Assembly: GCA_964479445.1 (NCBI GenBank)
Contig: CAYZMH010000027.1
Location: forward strand, 1 to 33,598
Length of the DNA: 33,598 nucleotides
Direction of reading: 5' to 3'
Origin: CAYZMH01 sp964479445
Lineage (GTDB): Bacteria; Bacteroidota; Bacteroidia; Bacteroidales; GCA-2748055
Part shown: positions 14,968 to 24,146 of the stretch, one piece after another
Layout: every line of letters begins with the position of its first letter
How positions within the stretch are numbered: position 1 is the first letter of the stretch
The notes under the pieces: generated by a model
Told to the model about the DNA's origin: nothing
Database searches by the model: none
What the model saw: only the letters and a program-made list of their open reading frames with translations
Translations under genes and position numbers: made by a program

Positions 14968-16131
14968 TTACAGGTGATGTGCCTGGCACTCTTCCATGTA
15001 GGGATGGTTCACGGGATAGAGGTTTGCCCTGGAGAGGGCATATCCCACCACCAGCATGAAGAGTCCCACAAATCCCAAAAAAGCGCCGATCTCCGGGAAT
15101 CCCAGCACCTGTTTTCCATAGGCGCCCGGGAAGATCTGCAGGTAAAGATCGATAAATTGTCCGACCAGCAGGACCGGGATGATGATCTTCAGGGTTGTTT
15201 TGCTTTGCCGGGAGGCTTTTGGCATCATGATCACAAAGGGGATAAACCAGTTGACCAGGATATTGGCATAGAAAAAAACCGGCCACCCTTCGCCCTGGGC
15301 CCGGGGAATGAAATAGGCAGTCTCCTCGGGAATGTTCCCGTACCAGATCAGCATGAATTCGGCAAACCAGAAATAGCCCCAGATAATGCAGAGCATAAAG
15401 ATGTAGCTGGAGAAATCGTGCAGGTGGCTCTTTTTCAGGAACGGGAAGTATCCTCTCTGGTTCAGCAGCAATACGATCAAAGCGATCACCGCTGCCCCGT
15501 GGTAGAAAGCTGACACGAAATTCTTTGCGGCAAATATGGTACTGTACCAGTGCGCATCGATCGACATAATCCAGTCGATCCCTGCGATGGAGAAGGTGAT
15601 CAGGATGACGAAGATAAAGATTTTCGCGTAGTGCTCCAGTTTCCGGAAATTTTCAAGTCCGCCCTCGCGGTCCTCTTTCAGCGAATAGCGGCGCAGCAAC
15701 CGGAAAAGGAAAATCCAGAGGGCAAAATAGATCACCATTCGGACGATCCAGAACGGAACGTTCAGGAAAGGGGATTTATGGGCCAGCAATGGATCGTGGG
15801 CCAGCGCTTCGGTATGAGACCAGTGGTAAAGCGAGTGTACACCCGGGATAAGGACCAGGAACAGGATTGCTGCGACCGGCAGGAAAGCGCCCATGGCCTC
15901 CGGCACACGGATGAATCCGGCTGACCAACCCGACTGGGTCACACGCTGGATAGCAAGAAACACCACTGCTCCGACAGCCAGGGAGACGAAGTAATAATTA
16001 TTCAGCAGCAGGTTTGCCCATCCACGGCCGGCGTCCCCTATGAAAGCGGCCACGAAGGCCACTATTCCAATGATCACCAGCACCAGCGCTCCCGCGGTGT
16101 ACATCAGAGGTATCTTGATTCGTTCTTCCAT
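14968..16131 (-). CDS. actF: Alternative complex III subunit ActF (membrane quinol:acceptor oxidoreductase)
   Basis: The last gene of the act operon: a 387-residue polytopic membrane protein of about ten helices. ActF is structurally related to half of the NrfD-like subunit ActC and forms part of the membrane core of alternative complex III. Family-like segments include VPFWIVRMVIYFALWIFLFRLLRRYS, IAGIDWIMSIDAHWYSTIFAAKNFVSAFYHG, and WGYFWFAEFMLIWYGNIPEETAYF. The gene starts at an ATG 21 nt after the end of actE. It is followed by a 239-bp gap and then the large S74 protein gene on the same strand, which could share read-through transcription. Confidence 0.92.
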   Translation of the reverse strand: MEERIKIPLMYTAGALVLVIIGIVAFVAAFIGDAGRGWANLLLNNYYFVSLAVGAVVFLAIQRVTQSGWSAGFIRVPEAMGAFLPVAAILFLVLIPGVHSLYHWSHTEALAHDPLLAHKSPFLNVPFWIVRMVIYFALWIFLFRLLRRYSLKEDREGGLENFRKLEHYAKIFIFVILITFSIAGIDWIMSIDAHWYSTIFAAKNFVSAFYHGAAVIALIVLLLNQRGYFPFLKKSHLHDFSSYIFMLCIIWGYFWFAEFMLIWYGNIPEETAYFIPRAQGEGWPVFFYANILVNWFIPFVIMMPKASRQSKTTLKIIIPVLLVGQFIDLYLQIFPGAYGKQVLGFPEIGAFLGFVGLFMLVVGYALSRANLYPVNHPYMEECQAHHL

Positions 16132-16152
16132 GTGTTTCGTTTTTTCTTCCGT

Positions 16153-16791
16153 TTATTGCTGGAGTTCTTCACGCAGGTAATGAATGATCTTCCATCGGTC
16201 GGACTGACGGATCATTGCCCCGTGGGCCCCCATCACCCCGTAACCGATGGTTATGGAGTGATAGATCTCCCCGTCTGAAAGCTCCTTCACGCGTTCGTTG
16301 ACCAGGCTGGCAGGAGGGTAGGTATACCGGTCGCTGGTGTAGAGGTAGCCTTTGCCATCTCCCCTGTCACCATGACAGGTGGCGCAGAATACCCGGTATC
16401 CGTCCTCGCCGGAGCGGATCACCTCTTCGGTGGCCTCCAGCGGGTTAATGTATTCCATTCCGGCCCGTTCCCGGTCCTCCAGCGTCTTTTCAAATGAAAC
16501 CGGTACCATGCCCTGCGGCACGGTCCCCTCCGGTGGCGTTCTCATGGTCATGCCGTTCTCAAACGATTCGTTCGGGGTATAGGTTTCGTACGCTTCGGAG
16601 TAGTACATGTCTGGAGCGTAATCCCAGCCCGTGCTGCTTCGCGTGCGATCGCATGACGCCGAGAGAGATGCCAGCACCAGCAGGACCCCGGTCACTGTTT
16701 TCGCAGGAACTGTTATTCTTACTCGTTCATGGACGCCGGGGCCGCTCCTGAAACGGTGATTTCCCCGCTGGCATAGTGTGTTTCGTTTCAT
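16153..16791 (-). CDS. actE: Alternative complex III subunit ActE (monoheme cytochrome c lipoprotein)
   Basis: A 212-residue cytochrome c with one heme motif, CATCH at 136-140 (FCATCHGDRGDGKG), and a probable axial Met in GYGVMGAHG near the end. A lipobox LSASC puts the lipid on Cys47, as expected for the lipid-anchored ActE subunit. The ATG at 16791 is the only normal start that includes the lipobox, but it leaves an unusually long, arginine-rich n-region of about 30 residues. The longer frame begins with TTG. ActE sits on the periplasmic side and is the likely exit for electrons to the oxidase. It starts 11 nt after actD. Confidence 0.9.
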   Translation of the reverse strand: MKRNTLCQRGNHRFRSGPGVHERVRITVPAKTVTGVLLVLASLSASCDRTRSSTGWDYAPDMYYSEAYETYTPNESFENGMTMRTPPEGTVPQGMVPVSFEKTLEDRERAGMEYINPLEATEEVIRSGEDGYRVFCATCHGDRGDGKGYLYTSDRYTYPPASLVNERVKELSDGEIYHSITIGYGVMGAHGAMIRQSDRWKIIHYLREELQQ

Positions 16792-16802
16792 AGCTCCCAA
16801 TG

Positions 16803-17306
16803 TTATTTTTCAACGATATCTTCGGCCCCCAGCTCCCTGAGCAGCTTGTTCAGCCTGGATTCATCGACTTTGTCTTTTTCAAACAGGATCACAAACTTGT
16901 CATTGGTTGCCCCTTCATGGAGGGGTTCCTTACCCACGTTCGGCCATATCCTGGCACGAACCGAGAAGGTGAACAGACTGAGAATTGTGACGCTGAATAT
17001 GGTGAGTACGATCGTGACCACCATAAAGGAAGGAAACGCATTGCTGGGTTTACCCCCGTAATTGAGCGGCCAGTCGATCACCGCCGTGTAAAACAGGAAA
17101 GCCAGCACTGCCACTGCCGTGAATAGTCCGTAAAACCAGGAAACCGTGGTAATGCGAGACTTTTTCTCCTGGTGCTCCAGGATTTCGTGTACCGGGAAGG
17201 GGGTAAAGACATCCGACACCTCCAGGTGCTCTTCCCGGATCCTGCGGTAGGCTTTTACCAGCTCCTCCTCCCCGCCGAAAACGCCAAGTATATAGTGTTG
17301 CTCCAT
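16803..17306 (-). CDS. actD: Alternative complex III subunit ActD (DUF3341)
   Basis: A 167-residue protein of the DUF3341 family. A cytoplasmic N-terminal part begins YILGVFGGEEELVKAYRRIRE, with the conserved segment EVSDVFTPFPVHEI. A two-helix hairpin follows (about 53-75 and 93-117) with the connecting loop INYGGKP-like (DWPLNYGGKPSNAFPSF). The C-terminal part (KFVILFEKDKVDESRLNKLLRELGAEDI) folds back in the cytoplasm. This hairpin packs beside ActC in known complexes. It lies 4 nt after actC and 11 nt before actE, so it is clearly within the operon. Confidence 0.92.
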   Translation of the reverse strand: MEQHYILGVFGGEEELVKAYRRIREEHLEVSDVFTPFPVHEILEHQEKKSRITTVSWFYGLFTAVAVLAFLFYTAVIDWPLNYGGKPSNAFPSFMVVTIVLTIFSVTILSLFTFSVRARIWPNVGKEPLHEGATNDKFVILFEKDKVDESRLNKLLRELGAEDIVEK

Positions 17307-17310
17307 GTGC

Positions 17311-18675
17311 CTATTTTTTCTTGTTTTTCAACTGGTATTTATTGACCATTTTCACCTCATGCATGGCGATCATGGGAATGTAGCGGAAGAAAAGCAGGAC
17401 ACCTGCTCCAAAGATCCCGATCGTACCCAGGAAGGTGGCAATCTCCACAAAGGTGGGTGAGTAATCGGCCCAGGCCGATGGGAGGTAATCCTTGGCCAGG
17501 GAGGTGATCACAATATTAAACCGCTCGAACCACATTCCGAGGTTGATCAGAATGGAGATGATAAAAACGATAGTCAGGTTTCGCCGGATCTTCTTAAACC
17601 ACATCAATTGCGGGATAAGGGCATTGCAAATGATCATGATCCAGAACTGCACCGTATACTCGCCGGTGATGCGGTTATGGAAGAAGGTAAAGATCTCGTA
17701 CTCATTGCCCGAGTACCAGGCCACAAAAATCTCGGTCAGGTAAGCCGTCCCCATGATCAGGGATATAAAGATCAGTATCTTTGACACGTTCTCAAGGTGG
17801 CGGTCGGTGATAAAATCGTTGAGCCGGTAGATCTTGCGGATCAGTATCATCAGGGTCATCACCATGGCAAACCCCGAGAAGATCGCCCCCACCACGAAGT
17901 AGGGCGGGAATATGGTGGTATGCCAGCCGGGTTCGACCGAGACGGCAAAGTCGGTGGCTACAATGGAGTGTACCGAAACCACCAGCACGGCAGCAATGCC
18001 CCCCAGGACAAAAGCCAGTCCTTCGTACCGTTTCCACTCCCCTGCCGATCCGCGCCAACCCATGGCGAAGAATCCGTACACCACCTTTTTGATCTTTGAT
18101 TTCGTGGTATCACGGATGGTGGCAAAATCGGGAACCATGCCCAGGAACCAGAAGGAGGCTGAGATGAGCAGGTAGGCTGTGATGGCAATAAAGTCCCAGA
18201 ACAGCGGGGAGTTGTAGTTCACCCACAGGGGTCCGCGGGTATTGGGATAGGGAAGAATAAAGAAAGCGTTCCATACCCGACCCATGTGGAGTGCGGGAAA
18301 GATGGCCGCACATCCCACTGCCACCACGGTCATTGCCTCTGCTGCCCGGTTGATGGAAGATCGCCACTCCTGGCGAAGAATGAGCAGAAAGATGGAGAAG
18401 GCGGTTCCGGCATGACCGATCCCGATCCACCAGACAAAATTGATAATAGCCCAGCCCCAACCTACAGTATTATTCACACCCCAGGTTCCGATCCCTTCAG
18501 CCACGGTGACGTAGATGGCCCAGAATCCGAGCAGCATCAACACGGAACTGATCCCCATTCCGATCAGCCACCACATCCTGGGTCTCTGGTAAAGTGGCGA
18601 GGTGATCTCCCGGGAGATCTGGTCCAGGTTTTTATTACCCAGGATGAGCGGTCCCCTGATCTCAGTTTTATACAT
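17311..18675 (-). CDS. actC: Alternative complex III subunit ActC (NrfD-like membrane subunit)
   Basis: A 454-residue NrfD/PsrC-family membrane protein with about ten helices, which in alternative complex III carries the quinol-binding site facing the ActB iron-sulfur domain. Recognisable parts are RPRMWWLIGMGISSVLMLLG, VWWIGIGHAGTAFSIFLLILRQEWRSSINRAAEAMTV, PALHMGRVWNAFF, and WGRFNI-like FERFNIVITSLAKDYLPSAWADYSP near the end. The N-terminal stretch has the DQISREITSPLYQRP motif typical of ActC. It begins 19 nt after the end of actB. Confidence 0.95.
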   Translation of the reverse strand: MYKTEIRGPLILGNKNLDQISREITSPLYQRPRMWWLIGMGISSVLMLLGFWAIYVTVAEGIGTWGVNNTVGWGWAIINFVWWIGIGHAGTAFSIFLLILRQEWRSSINRAAEAMTVVAVGCAAIFPALHMGRVWNAFFILPYPNTRGPLWVNYNSPLFWDFIAITAYLLISASFWFLGMVPDFATIRDTTKSKIKKVVYGFFAMGWRGSAGEWKRYEGLAFVLGGIAAVLVVSVHSIVATDFAVSVEPGWHTTIFPPYFVVGAIFSGFAMVMTLMILIRKIYRLNDFITDRHLENVSKILIFISLIMGTAYLTEIFVAWYSGNEYEIFTFFHNRITGEYTVQFWIMIICNALIPQLMWFKKIRRNLTIVFIISILINLGMWFERFNIVITSLAKDYLPSAWADYSPTFVEIATFLGTIGIFGAGVLLFFRYIPMIAMHEVKMVNKYQLKNKKK

Positions 18676-18694
18676 AATATTTCCGTTTTCTCAG

Positions 18695-21679
18695 TTAGCT
18701 ATGGTCTTCTTCACGGGTCTGATCGCTCTCCTGACTGCTTCCCGCTTTCCTGTTCCGCACCCTGGTGAGGTATCCCACCGAGGGCAGGGTATGGAGCTGT
18801 TCCAGGAGATGGTAATTGCGCTCTTCCTTCATGAGCTTACTTACGCGTGATTCCGGGTTATTGAGGTCCCCGAATACCAGGGCACCCGTGGGGCATGACT
18901 GGACACAGGCCGGCTGTATCTCCCCATCCCTCAGTTTCCGGTTCTCCAGTTTGGCTTCCAGCTTCTTTTCCTGGATACGTTGCACGCAGAAGGAGCACTT
19001 CTCCACCACCCCGCGTGAGCGGACGGTCACATCGGGGTTCAACACCATTTTGGTGGTCTGGTTATTGAGGTGGTAATTGAACTTCTCGTTATTGACATAT
19101 TTGAACCAATTGAACCGGCGGACGCGGTAGGGACAGTTATTGATGCAATACTTGGTACCGATGCACCGGACATAGGCCACCTGGTTCAATCCCTCATTGC
19201 TGTGCAGGGTTGCCGAGACCGGACAGACATTCTCACACGGGGCATTATCACAATGCTGGCACATGACCGGCTGGTGAAGCACATCCGGCTGTTCGGGATC
19301 ATCGCTGTAGTACCTGTCGATCCGCATCCAGTGCAGGATGCGGCGGTTCCGTACCTCCTGCTTGCCGACGGTGGCAATATTGTTCTCGGCTATACAGGAT
19401 ACCACGCAGTTGTTGCACGCGATGCACTTATTAAGATCCACCACCAGTCCCCAGTGAAATCCATCGAAATCGGTTTCGGGGTAGAGGGTCTGATGGTGTT
19501 TCTCGGTCTCCACGTGAAAATGGTTCCCCGCGTAGGGATCAGACTGGTAATCCTCCAGGGTGGTCTCCCTGACGATGGGACGCTCTTCCATGTTGTGATG
19601 CGTCTGCGTCAGGGCGAGTTCGTATGTTTTTACCGTTTTTTCCGGGGTCAGACCGTGATGCTCGCAGCTCCTGTACGGGCCGTTCCGGGTAACCCACCGG
19701 AAGCCGTTCACGCCCACTTCTTCAGCCACTTTCCCCGCGGTTTTACGGCCGTACCCCAGGGCCAGTGCGATGGTTCCTTTTGCCTGTCCGGGCTGCACCA
19801 GCACGGGCACTTCCTCACCTGCCAGCATCACCACATCCTCCGTGGCGACGCCCATCTCTTCCGCATCGGTCACCGAAACGGCCAGGTAATTATCCCAGCA
19901 CACCTTGCTCACCGGATCGGGCAGCTCCTGCAGCCACGGATTATTGGCATGCCGTCCGTCATTCACTCCCACCGGGGCATAGAGATGGAGCGAGTACCCA
20001 CCATGGGCCTGCTCCACGATGGAAAAACCGGGTTGCGGCACGGAGACACTCAATGGGGTGCGGGTTTGATTATCGCGGAATACCCCCGCCTGCAGCTTGC
20101 TGTTCCACCAGTCGGTAAATGGTTCATCTGCGCCGGATGCCGGGTAGATACGATCCTCCCAGAACGTTTTCAGGTAGTGGTAATAGCCGGTTTGCTGACC
20201 TGTCCAGGCAAGCAATGAATCCTGGAAAGCCCGCGTGTTGTAGAGCGGGTGGATTGTGGGTTGCTGGATGCTGAAGGTGCCGGTAACGGGTTGCGCATCG
20301 CCCCAGGCCTCAAGAAAGTGATGATCGGGAGCCACATGGGTGCATGCTTTCCCGGTCTCGTTGATGGCACTCCCGATATACACGGAGAGCGGCATGTCTT
20401 CCAGGACCTCCGCCAGCTGGTCTCCCCCGGGCCAGCTATAGACGGGGTTGGCGTTATAAATAAGCATCGTTTCCACCTCCCCGGAGGTCAGCGCCCCGGC
20501 AAGGTCTTCGAACCGGCGGTCATCCCCCTGCTTCAGCTGCAGGGTATGTGCCAGGTCCAGTGTTTTTCCATAGTTACCCAGCAACTCATTGAGCATGGCG
20601 GTGAGTTGCTGGATATCCGGATCGTTGGACCCGTTAACCACCAGGGAGGAGCCCTGGTGATCCAGCAGCGCCTCTGAAAGTCCGGATGTATCGTAAGAGC
20701 ACGGATTCGCCTGTATGGGCGGAGCGCCCTTGATCCGCGCTATGTCGTTATAGATCTTTGCCAGGATAGCGCGGTTCTCATCGGGGGTTACGGGGATACG
20801 CTCATCAGCGTTGGTTCCGGTGAGTGAGAAAACCGACTCAACCTGCACATGCCTGGACATATACGGGTTTTCTTTGCTCACCCCCCTGCCCCGGGCATAT
20901 CCCGCGGCAAATTCCACCGGTGCGAGCCATGTCCCAAGGAAATCGGCATCGAAGGAGACGATCAGCCGGGCCTTATGAAAATGGTATCCGGGGATCACCG
21001 CTTCCCCGGTAAGCCGGCGGTGGGCTTCTCTCAGACCCGAAGCGGAGAGTTCATCGTAGGTGATCCACTCCAGGCGGGGATAACGATCCTGCAGGTTGTT
21101 GATAAGGGTGCGGGTGGACGGACTGATCACCGTGGAGGTGAGAAGAACCTGGCGTCCTCCCCCGGCTTTATCCAGAGCTTTTTTTACACGCGTATCCAGT
21201 TCATCCCATGAGATGGATCCGGAACCCGCTGCCGGCTCTTTATACCTCGCCTCATCATAGAGTCCGAGCACCGATGCCTGAACCCTGGCAGAGGTACCGC
21301 CCCCTGCACCGGAAGCGTGTTTATTTGCCTCGATCTTGATAGGTCTTCCGTCCCGCACCTTGGTAACCACGGGACAATATTCGGAGCCATCGTAGAAGTG
21401 GGTGGCATAGTAGCTGGCCTTCCCCGGGGTCACCTCTTCGGGTTTGATGAGGTAGGGGATGGCCTTGTGAACAGGTTTTTCGCAACTGCTGGCCAGGGCT
21501 GCCGTGGTAAAGCTGAAACCCACCAGCTTGAGAAAGTCACGCCGGGAGGCTTTGCCGCCGGGTTTCTCATCCTCCATGAGGCTCAACACCGCGTTTTTGT
21601 GTTCATCCTCAGCAGGCCGGAAGGCCGGTGTTTCCGGACCCCTGTTCCACTCTTCGAGGCTTCTCCAGTATTTTTTCAT
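18695..21679 (-). CDS. actB: Alternative complex III subunit ActB (molybdopterin-like domain fused to four-cluster ferredoxin)
   Basis: A 994-residue periplasmic iron-sulfur subunit. I start at the ATG at 21679 (MKKYWRSLEEW, the usual ActB start); the longer frame relies on GTG. A twin-arginine signal SRRDFLKLVGF has Arg46-Arg47, followed by a lipobox-like LASSC (Cys66). Residues about 70-700 resemble the large subunit of molybdopterin oxidoreductases; known ActB proteins carry no molybdenum there. The ferredoxin domain (about 745-940) has four cysteine groups: CIACNNC (752-758), CQHCDNAPCENVC, CIGTKYCINNC, and CSFC with CVQSC. This fits the three [4Fe-4S] plus one [3Fe-4S] clusters of characterised ActB. 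It follows actA by about 103 nt. Confidence 0.95.
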   Translation of the reverse strand: MKKYWRSLEEWNRGPETPAFRPAEDEHKNAVLSLMEDEKPGGKASRRDFLKLVGFSFTTAALASSCEKPVHKAIPYLIKPEEVTPGKASYYATHFYDGSEYCPVVTKVRDGRPIKIEANKHASGAGGGTSARVQASVLGLYDEARYKEPAAGSGSISWDELDTRVKKALDKAGGGRQVLLTSTVISPSTRTLINNLQDRYPRLEWITYDELSASGLREAHRRLTGEAVIPGYHFHKARLIVSFDADFLGTWLAPVEFAAGYARGRGVSKENPYMSRHVQVESVFSLTGTNADERIPVTPDENRAILAKIYNDIARIKGAPPIQANPCSYDTSGLSEALLDHQGSSLVVNGSNDPDIQQLTAMLNELLGNYGKTLDLAHTLQLKQGDDRRFEDLAGALTSGEVETMLIYNANPVYSWPGGDQLAEVLEDMPLSVYIGSAINETGKACTHVAPDHHFLEAWGDAQPVTGTFSIQQPTIHPLYNTRAFQDSLLAWTGQQTGYYHYLKTFWEDRIYPASGADEPFTDWWNSKLQAGVFRDNQTRTPLSVSVPQPGFSIVEQAHGGYSLHLYAPVGVNDGRHANNPWLQELPDPVSKVCWDNYLAVSVTDAEEMGVATEDVVMLAGEEVPVLVQPGQAKGTIALALGYGRKTAGKVAEEVGVNGFRWVTRNGPYRSCEHHGLTPEKTVKTYELALTQTHHNMEERPIVRETTLEDYQSDPYAGNHFHVETEKHHQTLYPETDFDGFHWGLVVDLNKCIACNNCVVSCIAENNIATVGKQEVRNRRILHWMRIDRYYSDDPEQPDVLHQPVMCQHCDNAPCENVCPVSATLHSNEGLNQVAYVRCIGTKYCINNCPYRVRRFNWFKYVNNEKFNYHLNNQTTKMVLNPDVTVRSRGVVEKCSFCVQRIQEKKLEAKLENRKLRDGEIQPACVQSCPTGALVFGDLNNPESRVSKLMKEERNYHLLEQLHTLPSVGYLTRVRNRKAGSSQESDQTREEDHS

Positions 21680-21782
21680 CAATTTGCAGTTTGTTTTATC
21701 CGGATGATCTCGCCGTTCAGCATCCATCCTTTGTTTATCACGGGAGGATGAATGCACCCGGCAGAACAGTCCGGATCCATCA

Positions 21783-22988
21783 TTAGTAATGGCATTTCGA
21801 GCAATCGTTTGCTCCGGTCATATCTGCTGTCACCCGGTTGATCTCCCCGGATTCCAGTCGCTTTTGCACCTCCTCGTAGGTTTTATAAAAAGCATTGTCC
21901 ACGAATTGCACTTCCGACTCACGGTGGCAGTTGATGCACCAGCCCATGGAGAGGTCTGATACCTGCCTGACACGATCCATGGTTTCCACATCCCCATGGC
22001 ATTCCCGGCACTCCATGCCCCCCACCCCGACATGCTGGGCATGACTGAAGAAGGCGTGATCCTGGAGGTTATGGATGCGGACCCAGGCAATGGGTGTTCC
22101 GGTTTCATGGGCTTCCACCACCTTGTCGATCTCGTGTTTTCCTGAATGGGTACCCTCGCGGATGAGGATATGGCAATTCATACAGAGGTTTACTTCAGGG
22201 AAACCGGCTGATTTACTGTAATCCACGGTATAATGACAATACTCGCAATCAATCTGGTTATCGGTGGCGTGCACCCTGTGTGAGAACTTCACCGGCTGGT
22301 CGGGTTCGTAACTCTCCTGCCTGCCCAGTGCCGTCCCTGCTTCAACCATCAGCCAAACCTGCCATCCGAATGCACCGATAAAGATGATCCCCAGGAGGAA
22401 TCGCGGACGTACTTTCTTAAAGAAGAGTGCATCGAGGAGAACCCAGGTCAGGATAACCCCGAGAATAAGAAAAAGAAAAATTTTATTCACCACCGGCTTG
22501 CGTTGGGTCAGACCGGTTTTTTCGAAGTGGTCAAGGTAGTTCTTGATCAGTTCCACATCAGCCTCGGTAAGGTTGAACGACTGGTGCGCCATGGACATGG
22601 TCTTCCCGGCAGGATTGAGCACCGCTTTGGTAAAAGCCTGCAGTTCGCGGTCTTTATATTTGTGTGCAATCTCCCAGGCGTTGGGATTCCAGTTGAACGT
22701 ATCGATTTCAACGGTATTATGACAGCTGGCGCAGGCCATTCCTTCAAGCTTCCCCTCCACGAGTCCGAAAAAAAGCCGCTCCCCGCGCATCAGGGCCGAG
22801 GAGTGTACGCCTTCCCCTTTTGTATGCTGCTCCTCTCCTGCCGCGTACAGGGGAAGCAGGGTTCCCACAATGAGCAGGATCACCATATGGAACAGGTAAT
22901 TTCGGAACAGGGTGCTGAGCCTATGCTGAAGGATTCCTTTAAGGGCGGTGCTATGGCCGTATTCCCGGGAATGACAGAATTTTGTCAT
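21783..22988 (-). CDS. actA: Alternative complex III subunit ActA with six heme c motifs
   Basis: The first gene of the act operon, a 401-residue multiheme cytochrome. After a signal-like helix (about 31-50) there is one CASCH motif (86-90) in a small monoheme domain, then two membrane helices (about 168-188 and 198-216). A C-terminal domain has five more motifs: CEYCH 248-252, CMNCH 269-273, CRECH 327-331, CINCH 351-355 and CSKCH 396-400, ending one residue after the last. The five-heme part matches the pentaheme ActA of characterised complexes. The extra N-terminal heme brings this complex to seven hemes counting ActE. The 270-bp region upstream, shared with the divergent transporter gene, should hold the operon promoter, but I see no clear TAnnTTTG there. 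Confidence 0.94.
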   Translation of the reverse strand: MTKFCHSREYGHSTALKGILQHRLSTLFRNYLFHMVILLIVGTLLPLYAAGEEQHTKGEGVHSSALMRGERLFFGLVEGKLEGMACASCHNTVEIDTFNWNPNAWEIAHKYKDRELQAFTKAVLNPAGKTMSMAHQSFNLTEADVELIKNYLDHFEKTGLTQRKPVVNKIFLFLILGVILTWVLLDALFFKKVRPRFLLGIIFIGAFGWQVWLMVEAGTALGRQESYEPDQPVKFSHRVHATDNQIDCEYCHYTVDYSKSAGFPEVNLCMNCHILIREGTHSGKHEIDKVVEAHETGTPIAWVRIHNLQDHAFFSHAQHVGVGGMECRECHGDVETMDRVRQVSDLSMGWCINCHRESEVQFVDNAFYKTYEEVQKRLESGEINRVTADMTGANDCSKCHY

Positions 22989-23258
22989 GGAATTAAGGGT
23001 TAGTTCTTTTAAGCGAAACCTTTGTCAGCTGTCTGCAACCTCCGTGGTCTGTTGCTGATAAGGTATCCTGCAAAGCACAAAACACCACAGATTTGTGCTA
23101 ATTTAACGTTATTGCGGAAAATTAGCAACTTGCTGATAAAGTTTCGGGTCCGGGCCACGGAACTTGCGCAATTATTATTTGGACCAATTCAAAAAAGGAT
23201 ACAACCCGGAATTTTTTTATACCTTGCATTGCCTGTAATCCAGGATGAATTTCTTTTT

Positions 23259-24146
23259 ATGAACACGGCATTCTCCTCATATTTCCTCCCGGTCACCCTG
23301 GCTGTCATTACCCTGGGTATGGGACTCTCTGTAACACTCAAAGATTTTAAGAACATTTTCCTGAGGCCCAAAGCAGTGATCACAGGTATCAGTTGCCAGT
23401 TGCTTCTGCTTCCGGCGATTGCTTTTACGGTAGCCTCGCTGACCAACATCAATCCCTATTTCAAAGTCGGATTGGTGGTCATAGCCGCCTGTCCGGGCGG
23501 CGCCACCTCCAACCTGGTCACCTACGTACTGAAGGGCAACGTAGCCCTGTCGATCTCCATGACGGCACTGAACAGCCTGGTCACCCTTATCTCGATCCCG
23601 TTTTATGTCAGCATGGCCCTGCTGGCCTTTATCCACACCGATGCCAGCATCACGCTGCCGGTGGGGAACACGGTGCTGAAGATATTTCTGGTTACCATCG
23701 TTCCCGCCTATGCGGGGATTATGATCCGCAGGCGATACACCCGGCTGGCCGACAAACTGGAAGAACCGCTGAGGTATATCCTGCCGCTTATTCTCCTGGT
23801 GGTTTACGCGGGGGTTATTTTCATCGATGAGGGAGGTGAATCGGCCACGCGAAGTGATTTTATCAACCTGTTTCCCTACACGCTGCTGCTCAATGCCACA
23901 GCCATGTTCATGGGCTGGATGATCGCCCGGCTGGTGCGGCTGGGCCGGCGCAACCAGTTCACCATCTCCATCGAGGTGGGGTTACAGAATTCGGCCCTGG
24001 CCATTTTCGTAGCCAGCACGTTGCTGGAAAACCGGTTAATGGCACTGGTTGCGGTGGTTTACGGTTCATTTACCTTCTTCTCCACGGCCCTGTTTGGATA
24101 CCTGATCAAACGGGTGACTACCGGTAGAGGTGTAAAAAGCCAGTGA
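23259..24146 (+). CDS. Bile acid:sodium symporter (BASS) family transporter
   Basis: A 296-residue membrane protein with nine to ten helices. I use the ATG at 23259 (MNTAFSSYFLPVTLAVITLGMGLSV), which begins like other BASS proteins; the longer frame from 23022 uses TTG and adds a non-homologous stretch. Typical motifs are LGMGLSVTLKDF in the first helices, ACPGGATSNLVTYVLKGNVALS (the Na+ and substrate-binding crossover region), and EVGLQNSALAIFVAS in the second half. It probably imports an organic anion with sodium; the substrate is unknown, and bile acids are not implied. Its final 29 bp overlap the end of the opposite-strand PKD-domain gene. Confidence 0.9.
   Translation: MNTAFSSYFLPVTLAVITLGMGLSVTLKDFKNIFLRPKAVITGISCQLLLLPAIAFTVASLTNINPYFKVGLVVIAACPGGATSNLVTYVLKGNVALSISMTALNSLVTLISIPFYVSMALLAFIHTDASITLPVGNTVLKIFLVTIVPAYAGIMIRRRYTRLADKLEEPLRYILPLILLVVYAGVIFIDEGGESATRSDFINLFPYTLLLNATAMFMGWMIARLVRLGRRNQFTISIEVGLQNSALAIFVASTLLENRLMALVAVVYGSFTFFSTALFGYLIKRVTTGRGVKSQ

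Noticed and set aside
18695..21679. ActB considered as an active molybdopterin oxidoreductase
   Set aside because: The operon context (actA-F) and the fused four-cluster ferredoxin identify alternative complex III, in which this domain is known to lack molybdenum.
23022..23258. N-terminal extension of the BASS transporter frame
   Set aside because: It needs a TTG start and encodes a basic stretch unlike the family. The ATG at 23259 begins directly with the first helix.
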